50,000 bases of DNA from Skeletonema tropicum (GCA_037178625.1 JAWZXG010000059.1:1-50000), one strand, 5' to 3'; shown: positions 11,091 through 22,314, counted from the first letter of the stretch. Notes: generated by a model from the sequence alone, not told the origin. Program-made: numbers and translations.

Positions 11091-12492
11091 AACCTAGCTC
11101 TTCATTTTCGTCATTGTTGATGTTGTGTTGTACCAATGGCTCTTCCAAAGAGTCACTTGTGGTAGGAACACCATGCTGGTCTCATCCCTTTCGACACCCT
11201 CTTTTTCCATTTCTTTGCAGGACACCTCTACCACTGACACCTCACCCGTGTCGTTCTTACTGAGAATGGGCACTCTATCCCGGCCATGTTTGCCTTCTAC
11301 TCTAGCTGTTAAGGTGACACTGTCATTCTTGGCATCATCTACCTTTGTCTCGTTAGTTGCATAGGTTGCTGGGTCTTGGATGTACGCCGTTTAGTGAAGC
11401 TATCATCATCATTATTGTTCGAAAAAAATGACCATCATCCACCGTCTTCCTGACAGATATCGCTCCATTATTCTTCTCCACAGCATCCAGTAATGCAACC
11501 ATATCATCATCGTCATCATCATTATCGTAATTGTTGTGATTTATTTCTAGATCCACAGTTGCACCATCCTCCTTACCATTTTTCCTATTATCATCATCTT
11601 CATTACCAAACGAATCCGCAAAAGCATCACCAATCACAGCCTTCCGTTCCGCCATCCAACCACTTTCATTCTTGGAGATAGAAGAGGAAGATAGTAATTG
11701 ATTCTTCATGTGACTACTCACTCGTTTGCGTGGTTTGATGACTCTTGTTGTGCTCTTTTTTGTAGAGGAATGAACAACACTGCCATTGTTGGTTTTGTGT
11801 GGATGTTGTTGTTGCTGTTGTTGTTGTTTTGGGTTGGAATAGTAGGATGGCATTGGTGGAGGTTTCATTGTTATGCAGGTGGATGAATTAGTTACTACTT
11901 TGGACCGTGTTGTCTGTGTTATTGATGGTGGTGCAACTATCTCAGATAGTCGTTTCTTCAATGATAATGATGATGATGTCATGGAATGCCCACCACTTTC
12001 AACACTTTGTTTGTTCTTCTTCTTCTTCTGTTTCTTGGCAGGCCCATCCAATAGCGCCACAAGCGCCTTATCCGTCCCAGTTGGCGGAGGAGGATGTTGG
12101 ATTCCTTTATCACGGGCATTGCGCCGTTGAAAGGATGTTGGAGGTGCATTATGTGACGACGAGCGACCATTATTATTATTTCTAGTTGGAAATGTCGTTT
12201 GTGCAGCGGCTGTACTGTTAGTCGCTCTGCTGGCCGGGCGATTGTTTGTATTGTTGTCGTTTAATGGCTTTGTAGAGCGATTGTAGGGATTACGAACATT
12301 GCTGGAGATGCTGCTGTGTGGTCGTTTTCGGGCATGTTGTGTTGTGCCACCAGCACCAGCAGCAGCATTGGTTTTGGATTTGGTTATTTTCTTGGGCCGA
12401 GTGACCAAAAGGAGCGCATCTGCGGCGCTTTGAGTCCGCTGCTTCTTCGACTGATGCTGCGGTGGTGGTGGAGGAGGAGGAGGAGGAACCAT
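11091..12492 (-). CDS. Disordered, low-complexity protein segment, probably the N-terminus of the RecQ gene
   Basis: ATG at 12492 opens a 379-residue frame beginning with a poly-Pro run (MVPPPPPPPPP), followed by Asn-, Ser-, Gln- and Lys-rich stretches with basic clusters that look like nuclear localisation signals (KKQKKKKNK), and a poly-Asp run. The frame ends at 11353 after a T run near 11430. In other frames coding-like sequence continues through 11352-11091 (acidic, Ser/Thr-rich) into the frame that carries the GRF finger. No stop separates the pieces once one-base changes are allowed, the orientation is the same, and the downstream frame has no early ATG, so one gene of roughly 1,650-1,700 residues is likely. 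Alternatively this is a separate nuclear protein. It has no recognisable domain of its own. Confidence 0.5.
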
Positions 12493-13073
12493 TTGGGAGG
12501 CGCTTCTTGCTGATGTCCGCTTGCAGTTAAATCTACCACTCTAGAGTGTGCTAATCTCAGATCTGTGTGCTTCCTATGTTAAAGTAGGGGGGGGGGAGTA
12601 ATGTAATCATAGTAGGAAGAAGTATATAACTCACGTTCTACTAAGTGATAACTACTTACATATCCAGTAGTTCGATACATACACGTAGCTTGCAGAGCCA
12701 AATCATGGAGGTTGATTCGCCATCTTCAGTGGTTGCGAAGCGATTTCCACGGATCCACGGTTCGCGGAAGTATTTGTGACAATCCCAATATTGTCCAGTG
12801 AACATTCCCTTTCACAGATTTGAGTTACACTTCTAAAATTGTTTGTTTCTTCATTTGGTTGAGTTCGCGAGCGTGTCTTTTAAGGTCGAACACAATAACC
12901 TATTGTAGACCTACCTACTACCAGCCCATTTTGCCTAACAAACGGCCAAATTTTATTAGCGTTTTTTTACTTGTGTTCAACCTTAAGGACACACGTTTAT
13001 TTCTTGGAGACATGCTGCGAAGGCCAAGAGCACAGGGCGGGATAAGACAATACTTAGTGTTAATAGGGATACA
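12493..13073. other. Divergent intergenic region with a G10 run
   Basis: Lies between the RecQ-locus start (-) and the methyltransferase start (+) and should contain both promoters. It includes a run of ten G at 12587-12596. No open frame here looks coding. Confidence 0.45.
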
Positions 13074-14141
13074 ATGGAGATTCAATCGCGTAATGATGTT
13101 GGAGGGTACAGGTGGTATCCTCCTTCATCTGCAGGAGTGCGGGTTATTGGAGTTGGAACGGCCCTTCTTTTGAATACAGCAGCCTTGATCTTCATCTTCA
13201 ACTCCCTCATTCCCAATCCCAATGTTGCTAATGGCAATAGCCAAACCCTAAGAAAGGATTTTACTACCACCACTGGACAGAGCAACGATTGCCTCGCCAG
13301 TGTAAGCCATGTTCAAAACATCCGACTTTATTCCCAGAATGATGAAGATGGTGCGCTCCTCCAAATCCTGAAGTGTATGGGTGGCCACGGGAAGAAAGAA
13401 TATTTTGCTGAGTTTGGCTCTGAAACAGGAGTCGAAGTCAATACTCGTATTCTACGGGACTTGTATGGGTGGAAGGGTCACCTTCTCGACGGAGGCAACG
13501 AGAATCCTGAAATTCCTCTCCATAAGGAATGGTTCACTCCGTCTAATATTGTGTAAATTGTGTCCTTGCTTGAGAAATACAATGTTGACAAGAACCTCGA
13601 CGTTTTGAGCGTTGACACAGACTATGACGACTTCTGGACTACCCGTGAAATTTTAGTAGCTGGTTATAGACCACGGGTCCTCATCAATGAATACAACGTG
13701 AATTTTGGTCAGTCTTGGTCAGTTTCGACCGTGCCTAAACCCATTGGGGAGGAAGCCAAACTGTATTGGAAGGGAGACTGCTATTTTGGTGTGTCTGCAC
13801 CTGCTCTTATACACCTCGTGCAAGCGTTTGTCTACACTCCTGTATTCTCTAACGATGTCAATCTGATGTTCGTTCAACTGGACCAAGCTCTTAAGTTAGG
13901 TATGTTGATCCCATCAATTGATAGGTTTCCAGGTCCAGCTGAACATGTTCTGCACAAGAGTTGTCCCGGTAGGACATGGAAAGAAATTGATTCGGAGATT
14001 GTGAAATCCAAAGCATCAGACAAAACTTTATCACATACTGAATTTGCTGCTTTATTTTCGGATATTGTTTTATATGATAAGGAATACAAAGCCCCCAAAG
14101 CAGGAGATCCAGCGTGGAGGACTTTTTACCAGAAACAGTGA
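13074..14141 (+). CDS. FkbM-like methyltransferase-family protein with N-terminal membrane anchor, in-frame TAA
   Basis: ATG at 13074. Residues about 23-45 form one hydrophobic segment (VIGVGTALLLNTAALIFIFN), a likely type II membrane anchor. The globular part has the pattern I associate with FkbM-like proteins: YSQNDEDGALLQIL, YFAEFGSETGVEVNTR, GWKGHLLDG, then LDVLSVDTDYDDFW and VLINEYNVNFG. A TAA at 13554-13556 interrupts the frame, but the same frame resumes at once and runs to TGA at 14141. The stop sits in a near-duplicate (ATTGTGTAA followed by ATTGTGTCC), so a 9-bp duplication could have created it. The total would be about 355 residues. It may be a pseudogene, a read-through case or an error. 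The substrate is unknown; such proteins methylate sugars or small molecules in the secretory pathway. Confidence 0.6.
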
Positions 14142-14866
14142 ATGGAAGTTGATAAGGAGATACCAAACAAAATCGCATGAAATAGACTAAAAACGTAGTA
14201 GAGGAGCTGATAGTTTGGTTTGTTTTGAAATTTTGATGTGGCTTGTGCATTATGCTTAGTTTCTTTACGTTATGGCAAGCTTACTTTTTGTTAATGATAA
14301 GCTAACAGTTTCTAGTATCTCATCGCTATTGGAATGTTGCTAAGGATGAGCGGTAAATCCAGCTCGTTGAAAAGAATGGCATTAGTAATGCCCTTCCGAT
14401 GGTCATACATAAGATCTTGGAAGCAGGATGGCAGTGTGGTGGCTGTATGTACGTGGCGCCAAAAACGACCGGCCAACCTTGCCGTGTAAAAAATATTCTA
14501 ACTCACGCTCGGTACTGTGGCACCACCAGGGTTGTTGCAGGGCACATAAAAGAATGGGCTGCGTGACGATTTGATTAGGTTATCCCCAATATATTTGTGC
14601 TGATAAAATCTCTAGAGTTGAAAAATAGCAACAAAGCAGTTTAGGTCATCCCCCAGGAGGCTTGATCTGGAACATATCAGAACAACATATTGTACTTACC
14701 TCATCCATCATCCATCAACAACTCGGAACCAAAAGTGCCTCACCATGGTGGTCTACTAGTAAAAATGAGGTCAATGGATAGTGCCATGAGACCGTGGGAA
14801 ATGTTATAAGCGCCCCCTAGCATAGTATTGGAACACCGAACGGCCGTTTCCCACGCTCTCAGTGCT
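14142..14866. other. Intergenic, contains a 42-bp piece of the array unit
   Basis: No convincing coding frame. The one notable item is the stretch at 14486-14527 that matches the array unit (separate entry). Confidence 0.4.
14486..14527 (-). repeat. Isolated 42-bp match to the array unit across a splice-donor site
   Basis: These 42 bases match the array unit (for example 32538-32573) with one mismatch in the part I aligned. In both places the minus strand reads GGTGGTGCCACAGTAC, then GTGAGTTAGAATATTTTTTAC, a good 5' splice donor inside the exosome-like gene of the array. It is about 2.7 kb outside the array border. It may be a relic of another cassette copy or a shared intron start. Confidence 0.6.
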
Positions 14867-15351
14867 TTAGTTTTGTCGAAACTGACAATGAGCACAGCCA
14901 TCACCGGCGAGAGTCGAGATTGAGATGTTGTATCTTGTCGATAGCACCATTGCTTCTGACAACAGCCAACGACTCCGCGGGCAAGGCATCAACAATGATA
15001 GTGCATAACTATGATCACCAGCGGCCGTCTTGTATCCATCGGGAATTTCTTTTTCACGAAAATGAGTGAACAAGCCAACATCATCTGAGATGATGTCATG
15101 ACATTCATATCTTATTTCTTGTTGATACATAACCATTGCATTAGACAAACGCCCAATAATGCCTCAGGCAAGACATCAACAATGTCTAGTACGAATTCGC
15201 AACTAATGCACATATCTATCACCGTCGAGAATATGCAGTAATCTGTACTCCCCTGAAGTATATTTTTGACATCATAATTATTGCAACACATCATGTAAAA
15301 TGGAAGAGTGAGTTCAAGACTGCTGCCGACACAAAACCGTTGTCCACACAA
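14867..15351 (-). CDS. Hypothetical protein fragment in two overlapping frames
   Basis: Two minus-strand frames (15351-15112 and 15148-14867) overlap and would read on if one base were added near 15150: LDIVDVLPEALLG then LSNAMVMYQQEIRYE, followed by DVGLFTHFREKEIPDGY. The sequence looks coding in composition. I recognise no domain. It lies 3' of the next minus-strand gene and could be a separate, decayed gene. Confidence 0.3.
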
Positions 15352-15392
15352 TTTTCACTAATTTATTATTTATTCACTTGATTTCGCCTTCT

Positions 15393-17030
15393 TTATCTCA
15401 TTCGTAGACTCGTCGGTGTGTTGCGTTGCCGCTTAAGCGGCAAGCTCTTACTGCTGCTGACGCCTGCTTTCAAACTTGAACGCAGAGACATTTCATGCTT
15501 TTGACAATGTGCTTCCTTCCACTTGCGGAAAACGACAGAAAAGCGAGAGTTGATCATCTTTGGAAGAATAATTTGATACACTTCCTCTATAGTATCTTGC
15601 TGGAACGCCATTGAGGGTGATTGACATAATGATACAAATTTGGAGTGGATAGATGTGTCTTCAAGCACAAGACGCTTGCCATCCCTGAAACAAGAACGAA
15701 GGTTACGTTTCATACGATCCGGCGTAAATGCATTGCGGATGACTTTCATTGCATCCTTGCCCCAATCAAAAAAGTACGATGACACCAGTGTAAGACCACC
15801 GCAGTTTCTCATGGACATGTTCGTATCATAGTGCTTGGCCAAGTACTCTTCATCTGCATCTTCCTCCAGCATCATCATTGACAACAATAAGCGCTTACTA
15901 TCATTTTCTTCCTCCTCATCATCTTTATATTTCTTTTTTCTTTAGCGTACTGAATATAGACCAACCAACAAAGCTGTTGACTTCATTGTTCTCTTCTAAT
16001 GGGGTTAGATTCAATGCTTGGTTCTGTTTGAACAAATGGGGATATCTCTGCTGTCGAGCATGCTGCAGCGCCCATGTCAGCCATTCTTGGTAGAGTTGCG
16101 ATAGCATCATTCCGAGGAGCATGCACCCTGGGCGAAATTTGCTGAGACTACCAGGCAATTTGGCTTTGCATATTTCATCAAAGTCGGTCGACTTGTAGAA
16201 CTTGTGTACGTTGGCTTCGAACGAGATGACTTTGGACCTCCTCTTCCTCATAGTCTCCACTGCAAAAGAAAACAATTTGTTTAAAATAGCCCGACAGGCA
16301 TCATCAAATGCCGCCGAACCTACTCCAACCTGTGTTACTGCTAGTAGCTCTTTGAACCATGCATCTGTTTCAGTATCTATCGACAATGGAGCCATTGGTG
16401 GAACGTGTCGACATTCAGCAACTCAGCCATATAGCCATGAGGGAGAATCTTTGTTGCCAGAGATTTCAACGCCGCCAACTCAGACTCGCTTGCTTTCGGT
16501 GTGCATGTCTCTAAATCGGTGGAGAAGGCAAGGGATGGTCCGATCAATTCAGTGGCTCGCATCTCTTGTATGCCGACAGTCTCCTATCTTTCTCCTTCCT
16601 TCGCGACTTCTGATGACGTAACAACTCACGTACATCTAGGTGATCTGCACTGAGGATTTCACCAACATCATCGCCCGAATAAATGCCATTCTTCTTTAAC
16701 TCTTTGTTTGCATCTCTCATTTGGACATTCTTTGCGATGGAGCAGTAGCTTGTTGCAGAATCTTGACCACTTCTCCTCACAAGAGAGAACCAAGCCTATG
16801 TTACCAAACATAGGGTAGGTATCTGGTGGCGAAATGTAGACGAATCGGAACTTGTTGTAGGGCATCGGGGCAGTGACATATTTACCATGCTCAATATGTA
16901 TATTCATCGGGCATGAGTCGTTTCGATAACGTTTCATTACTGGTTCACTGATTTTAAGATGTTTCATGGCATCTTCCTCTGTCATCCAGAAACCCTGTGG
17001 GCATATCGATGACGTGGGATCGATCGCCAT
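15393..17030 (-). CDS. Unrecognised protein, minus strand, several frame changes
   Basis: ATG at 17030 opens a frame (SSICPQGFWMTEEDAMKHL) and coding-like pieces continue without a gap to 15393 but change frame near 16740, 16560, 16400 and 15910. Pieces include an acidic/basic helix (NKELKKNGIYSGDDVGEIL), a region rich in hydrophobic and Lys residues (FKELLAVTQVGVGSAAFDDA), EVNSFVGWSIFSTLKKK, and a C-terminal half with NMSMRNCGGLTLVSSYFFDWG and a final Lys/Arg-rich tail. A donor-like GTGAGT near 16630 suggests at least one real intron. I do not recognise the family; it resembles lineage-restricted proteins with one globular C-terminal domain. It is the last gene before the left border of the array, with about 180 bp of upstream sequence preserved. 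Confidence 0.45.
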
Positions 17031-17302
17031 CGTCGTTTATGTCGATGGATGAATTATACGTGTAAGTGCTCGATAGATGGAGAGCCGCAGCATTGTGCCG
17101 GAGAGGTAGAATTTGAATGAATTGTACAAGAAGAGCAATGACGCATCTAGATAGCTGTATGTAAAATTTATCTACTGTACCTCATCTATGTAGAAATATA
17201 GTCCAGAAGTTAGTTTGAACGAGTATGCAACGTATTATGACAGATTATGACGTTATTCCAACCTACCACTATGGCGGATATGTTGACATCGCCATGTAAG
17301 TA

Positions 17303-18961
17303 TATTGGGTTCCCTCCTGGGGCCACTAATTAGCGGAAAAACCACTAATTAGTAGTCAGTTTACGATCTCCTACGACCCCCTTATAATCACTCAAACGTT
17401 ATCAAATTCAGGTGGCACCCTCTTCAATGTCTTGACAAGGCGTACACCTATTATCTCACGTGTTCCCTGGAGAGGGCCCAACCTATTAACGTTCAAACAC
17501 TAGCCTACTGACAAATTTGGCGAACAGCCGACGAGTTTTTTTCGGAAGTTTTGCAACTTCAACTTGGGGGTACGTAGGAATTGATATCAAAAATGTTGCC
17601 ACCCGTAGAACTCACATTTCATCACACCATCACCATGGCGAAAGAGGCCCAGCATACGAGCCGTCGTATCTGCATTTAGTAGATGCTTTTACCCATCAGA
17701 AAGCATACCACAACAGTCACAATATGAGTGGCTAACCAGGTGGTCGAAGAAGAGCATCGAGATGGCCTGGATCCTACAACAATCATGCACAAACTTCACC
17801 GGCAACCGGATGATGTCCCAACCACCATGCAAAGTTATTTGCAGTCGACATACGACGGTATTCTACTCGAAAACAACGATCCCTACCCAAAGCGGCCAAC
17901 CTATCTACAGATGGGGACATGGAAAGCGGCCCATCTACCCAAGAGAGTTCGTTTTGGTTAGCATCTCACATGAATTGAAGCGACGGGGATGCGATGATGA
18001 CGATTTATCGACACAAATATAATTGCAATATTCAATAATTATTCGACAAATCAACCGCTTTAAATGGAATAAAAACAAAGACAGCATCATATGATATTAA
18101 TTATAGGAATATTGTTGGTGGAATGGTCCAAATTAATGACAGGGCGGCTGCAGGTGATGCCAGGTTGTGGTGTAGCGCATTTTTTCCAAAAAAAAATTGG
18201 CATCCATCAGCACCAAATCACCACTCTATGATGTATGTTTGGCCAATAAGTAATGCAAATCCGATGGTGATCTCTTGCACAGCGACCACAACGACATTAA
18301 TGTACACGACGATATCCTTTGATTGGCTGTTATCTCCGCTAAACCTGCGCCTACACCTCATTTCAGCAGAATTTGCGTTAATTTGCGCCCTTCTCGTGTC
18401 AAGATATCGCATACTAGAGTTGAGAATTCTCCACCCCAACGTGATTTTCGTCGTCAATCAGCCAAGTAAATGTTAGAACAACATCATATGCAGTGCAGGA
18501 AAGCTTCCTGCTCTCCTATTCGCCCCAACAGGCGAGCTAGACGGTCAAGCCCGTGCTTGAATTCAAGCCAGATTTTACAAAATGTCGGCAGAAGGTTGGC
18601 ACACAGTACATCAAGGATAGGCGTGCCACATGCCGCATAGAGGTCAAAACCTACTCCACATATCATAAGAAGGTTCCCATGTGCACTGTTTGTTGGGGGA
18701 AGCATAAACAATTACACAACAACACATAATTCTCGACCACTAATTAGTGGTCACTAAAATAGCGATTTTATGGTGTGTATATAGCTATCTCTACTTCTAT
18801 TTGGGCGTTTTCATTGCGGATTTTTGGGCTTGGACTCTGTTGTAGAGGTCTTTGGTGGTGTATTCCTTGAATGTTAGGGTTTGGGAGGTGTTAGAATGTC
18901 CTCTAACTACCCCCTACGTATGACCACTAATTAGTGGTTTTGGCCAGGAGGGAACCCAATA
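17303..18961. mobile_element. 1,659-bp DNA-transposon-like element with 18-bp TIRs and TA target duplication
   Basis: Left end TATTGGGTTCCCTCCTGG, right end CCAGGAGGGAACCCAATA: perfect 18-bp terminal inverted repeats. TA flanks both ends (17301-17302 and 18962-18963). The other units have the uninterrupted site GTAAGTATGTGG (for example near 33126), so the insertion and the 2-bp TA duplication are seen directly. Subterminal copies of CCACTAATTAG, twice as the full palindrome CCACTAATTAGTGG, lie near both ends and may be binding sites. TA duplication is typical of Tc1/mariner-type elements. Open frames inside (17517-17961 plus strand, 18218-18711 minus strand) show no DDE motif that I recognise, so it is probably non-autonomous. 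Confidence 0.88.
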
Positions 18962-19003
18962 TATGTGGCGAGCGAGGGGGCGGCGCGGGGCCGCTCGCTC
19001 CGG

Positions 19004-19070
19004 GGGTGAGTACCGGGTTTCGAAACCCGGTACTCATCGAATACCGGGTTTCGAAACCCGGTACTCACCC
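19004..19070. repeat. Double palindrome of U1
   Basis: Two copies of the 18-bp perfect palindrome CCGGGTTTCGAAACCCGG, each extended by TA/CTCA arms. In U1 the second copy ends GGTACTCACC, whereas other units have GGCACTCACC, so U1 keeps the longer perfect symmetry. A GAGCGAG/CTCGCTC inverted repeat precedes it at about 18969-19000. Confidence 0.85.
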
Positions 19071-19396
19071 TTTCGACAGCCAGGCTTTGACCCACTCATC
19101 CTTTATGTAGACTTCTTATCGCCCCTACTTTCACGACGAAGATGGAACCAACGATACGAATGGCACGGCATGATCCCAATGGACAAATGACTGTGAGATC
19201 GGGCGGTGATTTGACGTTTTGATCTCGCTAGATGCCATTTTAAATGAAAATTGGCCAATTAACTAGGCGTTTGTTAGTGTAGCCGGTACATAAGTATGTG
19301 AAATGGTGCACTCTAATTGAGGTGCTATGATGACGCCCTGTCACCTCCTGTCACCATACTTTGAGTATTAGACAATATGTATTAGAATTTTCAGTA

Positions 19397-21113
19397 ATGG
19401 AAGCATTCGCTGACGAAGAAGAGGAGTTTTTGCCACCAGATCATGTTGCCTATGGACAGGAGTTACCGGAAGACGATATAATGAAAAAGTGCTGCCTCAT
19501 GTGTGAGAGATAAAGCAGGCAAAGAATCTGATGATGATAACGAAGGCTTTGATGATGAATTTGAAGATGAAGACGAAGATCTTATGAAGCGATTTGAACC
19601 CAACTCAGTCCGTCGTAGGAAATATGTGCCGATGCATGAGGAGGTAGATGTCTTGTATCAGCTGTACGATGATGACGACGGTAACAATAGCGATGGTGAA
19701 GATCCCGAAGAAATGACTGCAGCTGACTTCTTTGGAAAGCCGGATACAAAACTTATCAAGAGGTACAAGGAACAACAGAAAGCTGGCAGCAAGGGTAAGA
19801 GCAGCAGCAAGAGCAAGTCAAACGACATGAAATTAGACGACGAAGATTCTTGGAATAATATCGATATTACAGAAGATGGGTTGGATTGGAAGGATGGTGG
19901 CGAAGAAGAAGACGAGATGGAAAGCGGCAGTGACGATGCCGAAGGAGGAGCTTCTGATGAAGACGATGGTGAAGGTATGAGCGTGAATATCTTAAGAAGC
20001 GGAAGCGGCAATAACATCGATCGAACGAATGCACAGTCTTGAAATGCTGCCGCAGGAGAAAAGCATGATCACATTGGTCGATTGCAGAGTTGACAAATCT
20101 TGGCCACAGAAAGGAGAGCTTGTCTTCGACAATGTTTCACTTCGGTATAGGCCCGGCTTGCCATTATCTTTGGATGGGCTGTCGTTTAAGGTCAATCAAG
20201 GGGAACGTTGTGCAATCGTCGGCAGAACTGGCGCTGGGAAGTCTACTCTAACAACCGCATTGTTCCGATTGGTTGAAGTTGACGAGGGAACAATCTCACT
20301 TGATGGCGTTGATTTGAGCACACTAGGTCTATCAGACGTACGTGGCCGACGGAATGGCATGTTTATTCTTCCATAAGATCCTGCCGTTTTTTCGGGCACA
20401 ATACGCAGCAATCTTGATCCGTTTCTTGTGCACAGTGATGAAGAACTGATTTCTGTCCGTGAACTGATACGGGCGTTGGAGCTGATCAAATTTCCGCAAA
20501 CCTCATTGAATGAACGAAGCTGTGGAGGAGGGTGGCGTCAACTTCAGTGCTGGCGAAAAACAACTTTTGTGTCTAGCTCGTGCGATGTTGGCCAACCCTC
20601 GTTTGCTTGTTTTAGACGAAGCTACGTCCTCGTGCGACCGTTAGACGGATTCGTCAGTGCAGCAGATGCTCCGGAGTCAATTTCCCGACACTACGTTGCT
20701 GACAATTGAAATTGCCCATCGCCTTGACACTATCATTGATTATGATGTAGTTATTGTCATGGAGAATGGAAGAGTAGCGGAGATGGGCTTTCCACGAGAT
20801 CTGTTGAGTTCGTGTGGTATCTTCACTAACATGGACAACGCTACAGGGCCAGACTCAGCAGAAGTCGATAGGCTTAGACAAGGACGCTCACGAGAAGGAA
20901 ACCGAGGAAGACGCAGCTAAGGAGGAAATGAAGAAATTGTTCGCCGACTTGTGTTCTCATCTAGACGCATTGTCCAATTACCACTTTGCTGCCCGCCTTG
21001 TTGCCGATGAGGCCAATGTACAGAACCGTGAGGATGTACCCGCGATCGCTATGGAAGAGGTTCTACCAATGCACATGAGCAAGAGTAGAGGAGTGGCACC
21101 AGAAGAAGTATAG
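19397..21113 (+). pseudogene. MPP10/ABC-C chimera, U1 copy (MPP10 part internally deleted)
   Basis: Begins at ATG 19397 (EAFADEEEEFLPPDH), changes frame at a TG repeat near 19500, and continues with the acidic MPP10-like region (EEMTAADFFGKP). After 19971 about 417 bp present in the other units are missing, including the MPP10 motif KPWRMLGE, so the acidic region jumps almost directly to the ABC segment (about 20008-20870). The MPP10 C-terminus follows (LFADLCSHLDALSNYHF, PAIAMEEVLP) with TAG at 21111-21113. MPP10 is a U3 snoRNP/SSU-processome protein needed for 18S rRNA maturation. With the deletion, frame changes and insert this copy should not make a working protein. Confidence 0.75.
20008..20870 (+). 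pseudogene. ABC-C (MRP-type) second nucleotide-binding domain fragment, U1
   Basis: Carries NVSLRYRPGLPLSLDGLSF, Walker A GRTGAGKST, a Q-loop region with the Gln codon changed to TAA (at 20374-20376, before DPAVFSGTIRSNLDPF), signature FSAGEKQ, Walker B LLVLDEAT and the H-loop IAHRLDTI. U1 has TTAGAC where U3 and U4 have TGAGAC just after Walker B, adding a second stop in the domain frame. It has no membrane domain; it is a captured piece of an exporter gene. Confidence 0.8.
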
Positions 21114-21292
21114 CTGACCGGCGAGCGATAAATCCAATTTGTAGCAGCTTTAGGATAGTTATAGATCTAAGTGTGGTAATGCTAGTATATAGAGGTCACT
21201 CACTCACTATTTTTATATTCTTTAACACCATCTACACATCTAACATTTTGACCAATCGACACCCCTACTTACCCACCTAACACCACTTTCAC

Positions 21293-22314
21293 TTACATTC
21301 CATTCGTACGAACCGATTTCCTTGTTGATCTCCTTTGCAAAGGAACACTACTTGTCGAGGACCTCGTGACGGCAGGGGTGCTCTTGTCTGTCTTCTTTGC
21401 AGCCGCCGGTTCCTTTGCAGTCACAGGCTTCTTTGCGGCAGAATGCCTGGGTGGAATCGGGGGGTACTCATTGGAACATTTAAACACAACTTGTTTCTTC
21501 TTCCTCCCGGGGGTCAAAAATTCTTCCATCTTGGATTTCATTTCGTTCACCTCGTCCATCTGGGATTCCATTTCGTTCACCTTGTTTCGGGGCTGCTGGA
21601 TTTCGACGGTATCTTCAGCCCGACTCTGCTGAAGTTGACGTATGTCGCCTTCTAGGCGCTTGTGACCCTCTATGCGCTCCTCACGCTCCTGGATTAATGC
21701 CGTAGTAACTCGATCAATATTGTTACTTCCAATCTTCATGGCCGTAACAAGTTGAGCAATGTCTTCTTTGTTTTGAGTCGAGGCTGGAGTTGCCAAACCA
21801 CCGAACACGAACAGATTGATCGGATTGAGCTGTTCGGTGCTGGAGTGGGTTTGGGACTGCATGGAAGGAGTGGCAGCCGTAGCAAATGCAACAGAAGGCG
21901 GCACACCACCAGCACTAGGAGCATGAGGTGTGGCGTGCGACCGGAACCCAGCATGAAAATGATGTGGAAAGTTGAACCCGGAAGAGAAGTCATGATTGAA
22001 TCCATGCTGCTGCAGCTGCAAATCATGAGCACGATCAGTACCTTCAACGTCTTTCTGCCAATAGTCCTTGTTTCTATTCATCATTTTCTTGAATAGCCGC
22101 CTTTTATCATTTCGTTTGGATGGGCTCATTTCTTCATCAAGATCAACTTCGTTAGAGAATTTACCAGTCTTTATGGCGAAATCTTTTGCAGAGCGATCGT
22201 ACATCTTCACATACTTCTCCTCCTTCGTCGTTCAAACTCTTCGTCATTAGGATGTGCCTTGACATAGTCACCCACTAGTTTATCCATGCGACGCGACAGG
22301 TCCGACCTTGGCAT
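21293..22314 (-). pseudogene. Coiled-coil ORF, U1 copy with 7-nt deletion
   Basis: Minus strand. ATG at 22314 starts MPRSDLSRRMDKLVGDYVK, but a 7-nt deletion near 22232 (CGTCGTTCAAAC instead of CGTCGTCAAGCCCTCAAAC) shifts the frame after about 30 codons. From MKMYDRSAKDFAIK on, the remaining frame is open for 305 residues to TAA at 21293. Compared with the intact U3 copy it also has R for W in the His-rich segment (HAGFRSHATPH). Function unknown. Confidence 0.55.

Noticed and set aside
11493..12513. Plus-strand frames with poly-His, poly-Leu and poly-Ser opposite the RecQ N-terminus
   Set aside because: They result from trinucleotide-rich codons of the minus-strand disordered protein.
17517..18022. 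Transposase in the first TA element
   Set aside because: Overlapping short frames show no DDE/D residues, no helix-turn-helix and no resemblance to a family I know.
21335..21655. Plus-strand frames opposite the coiled-coil ORF (about 106, 88 and 114 residues in each unit)
   Set aside because: They mirror the minus-strand ORF and have no independent features.
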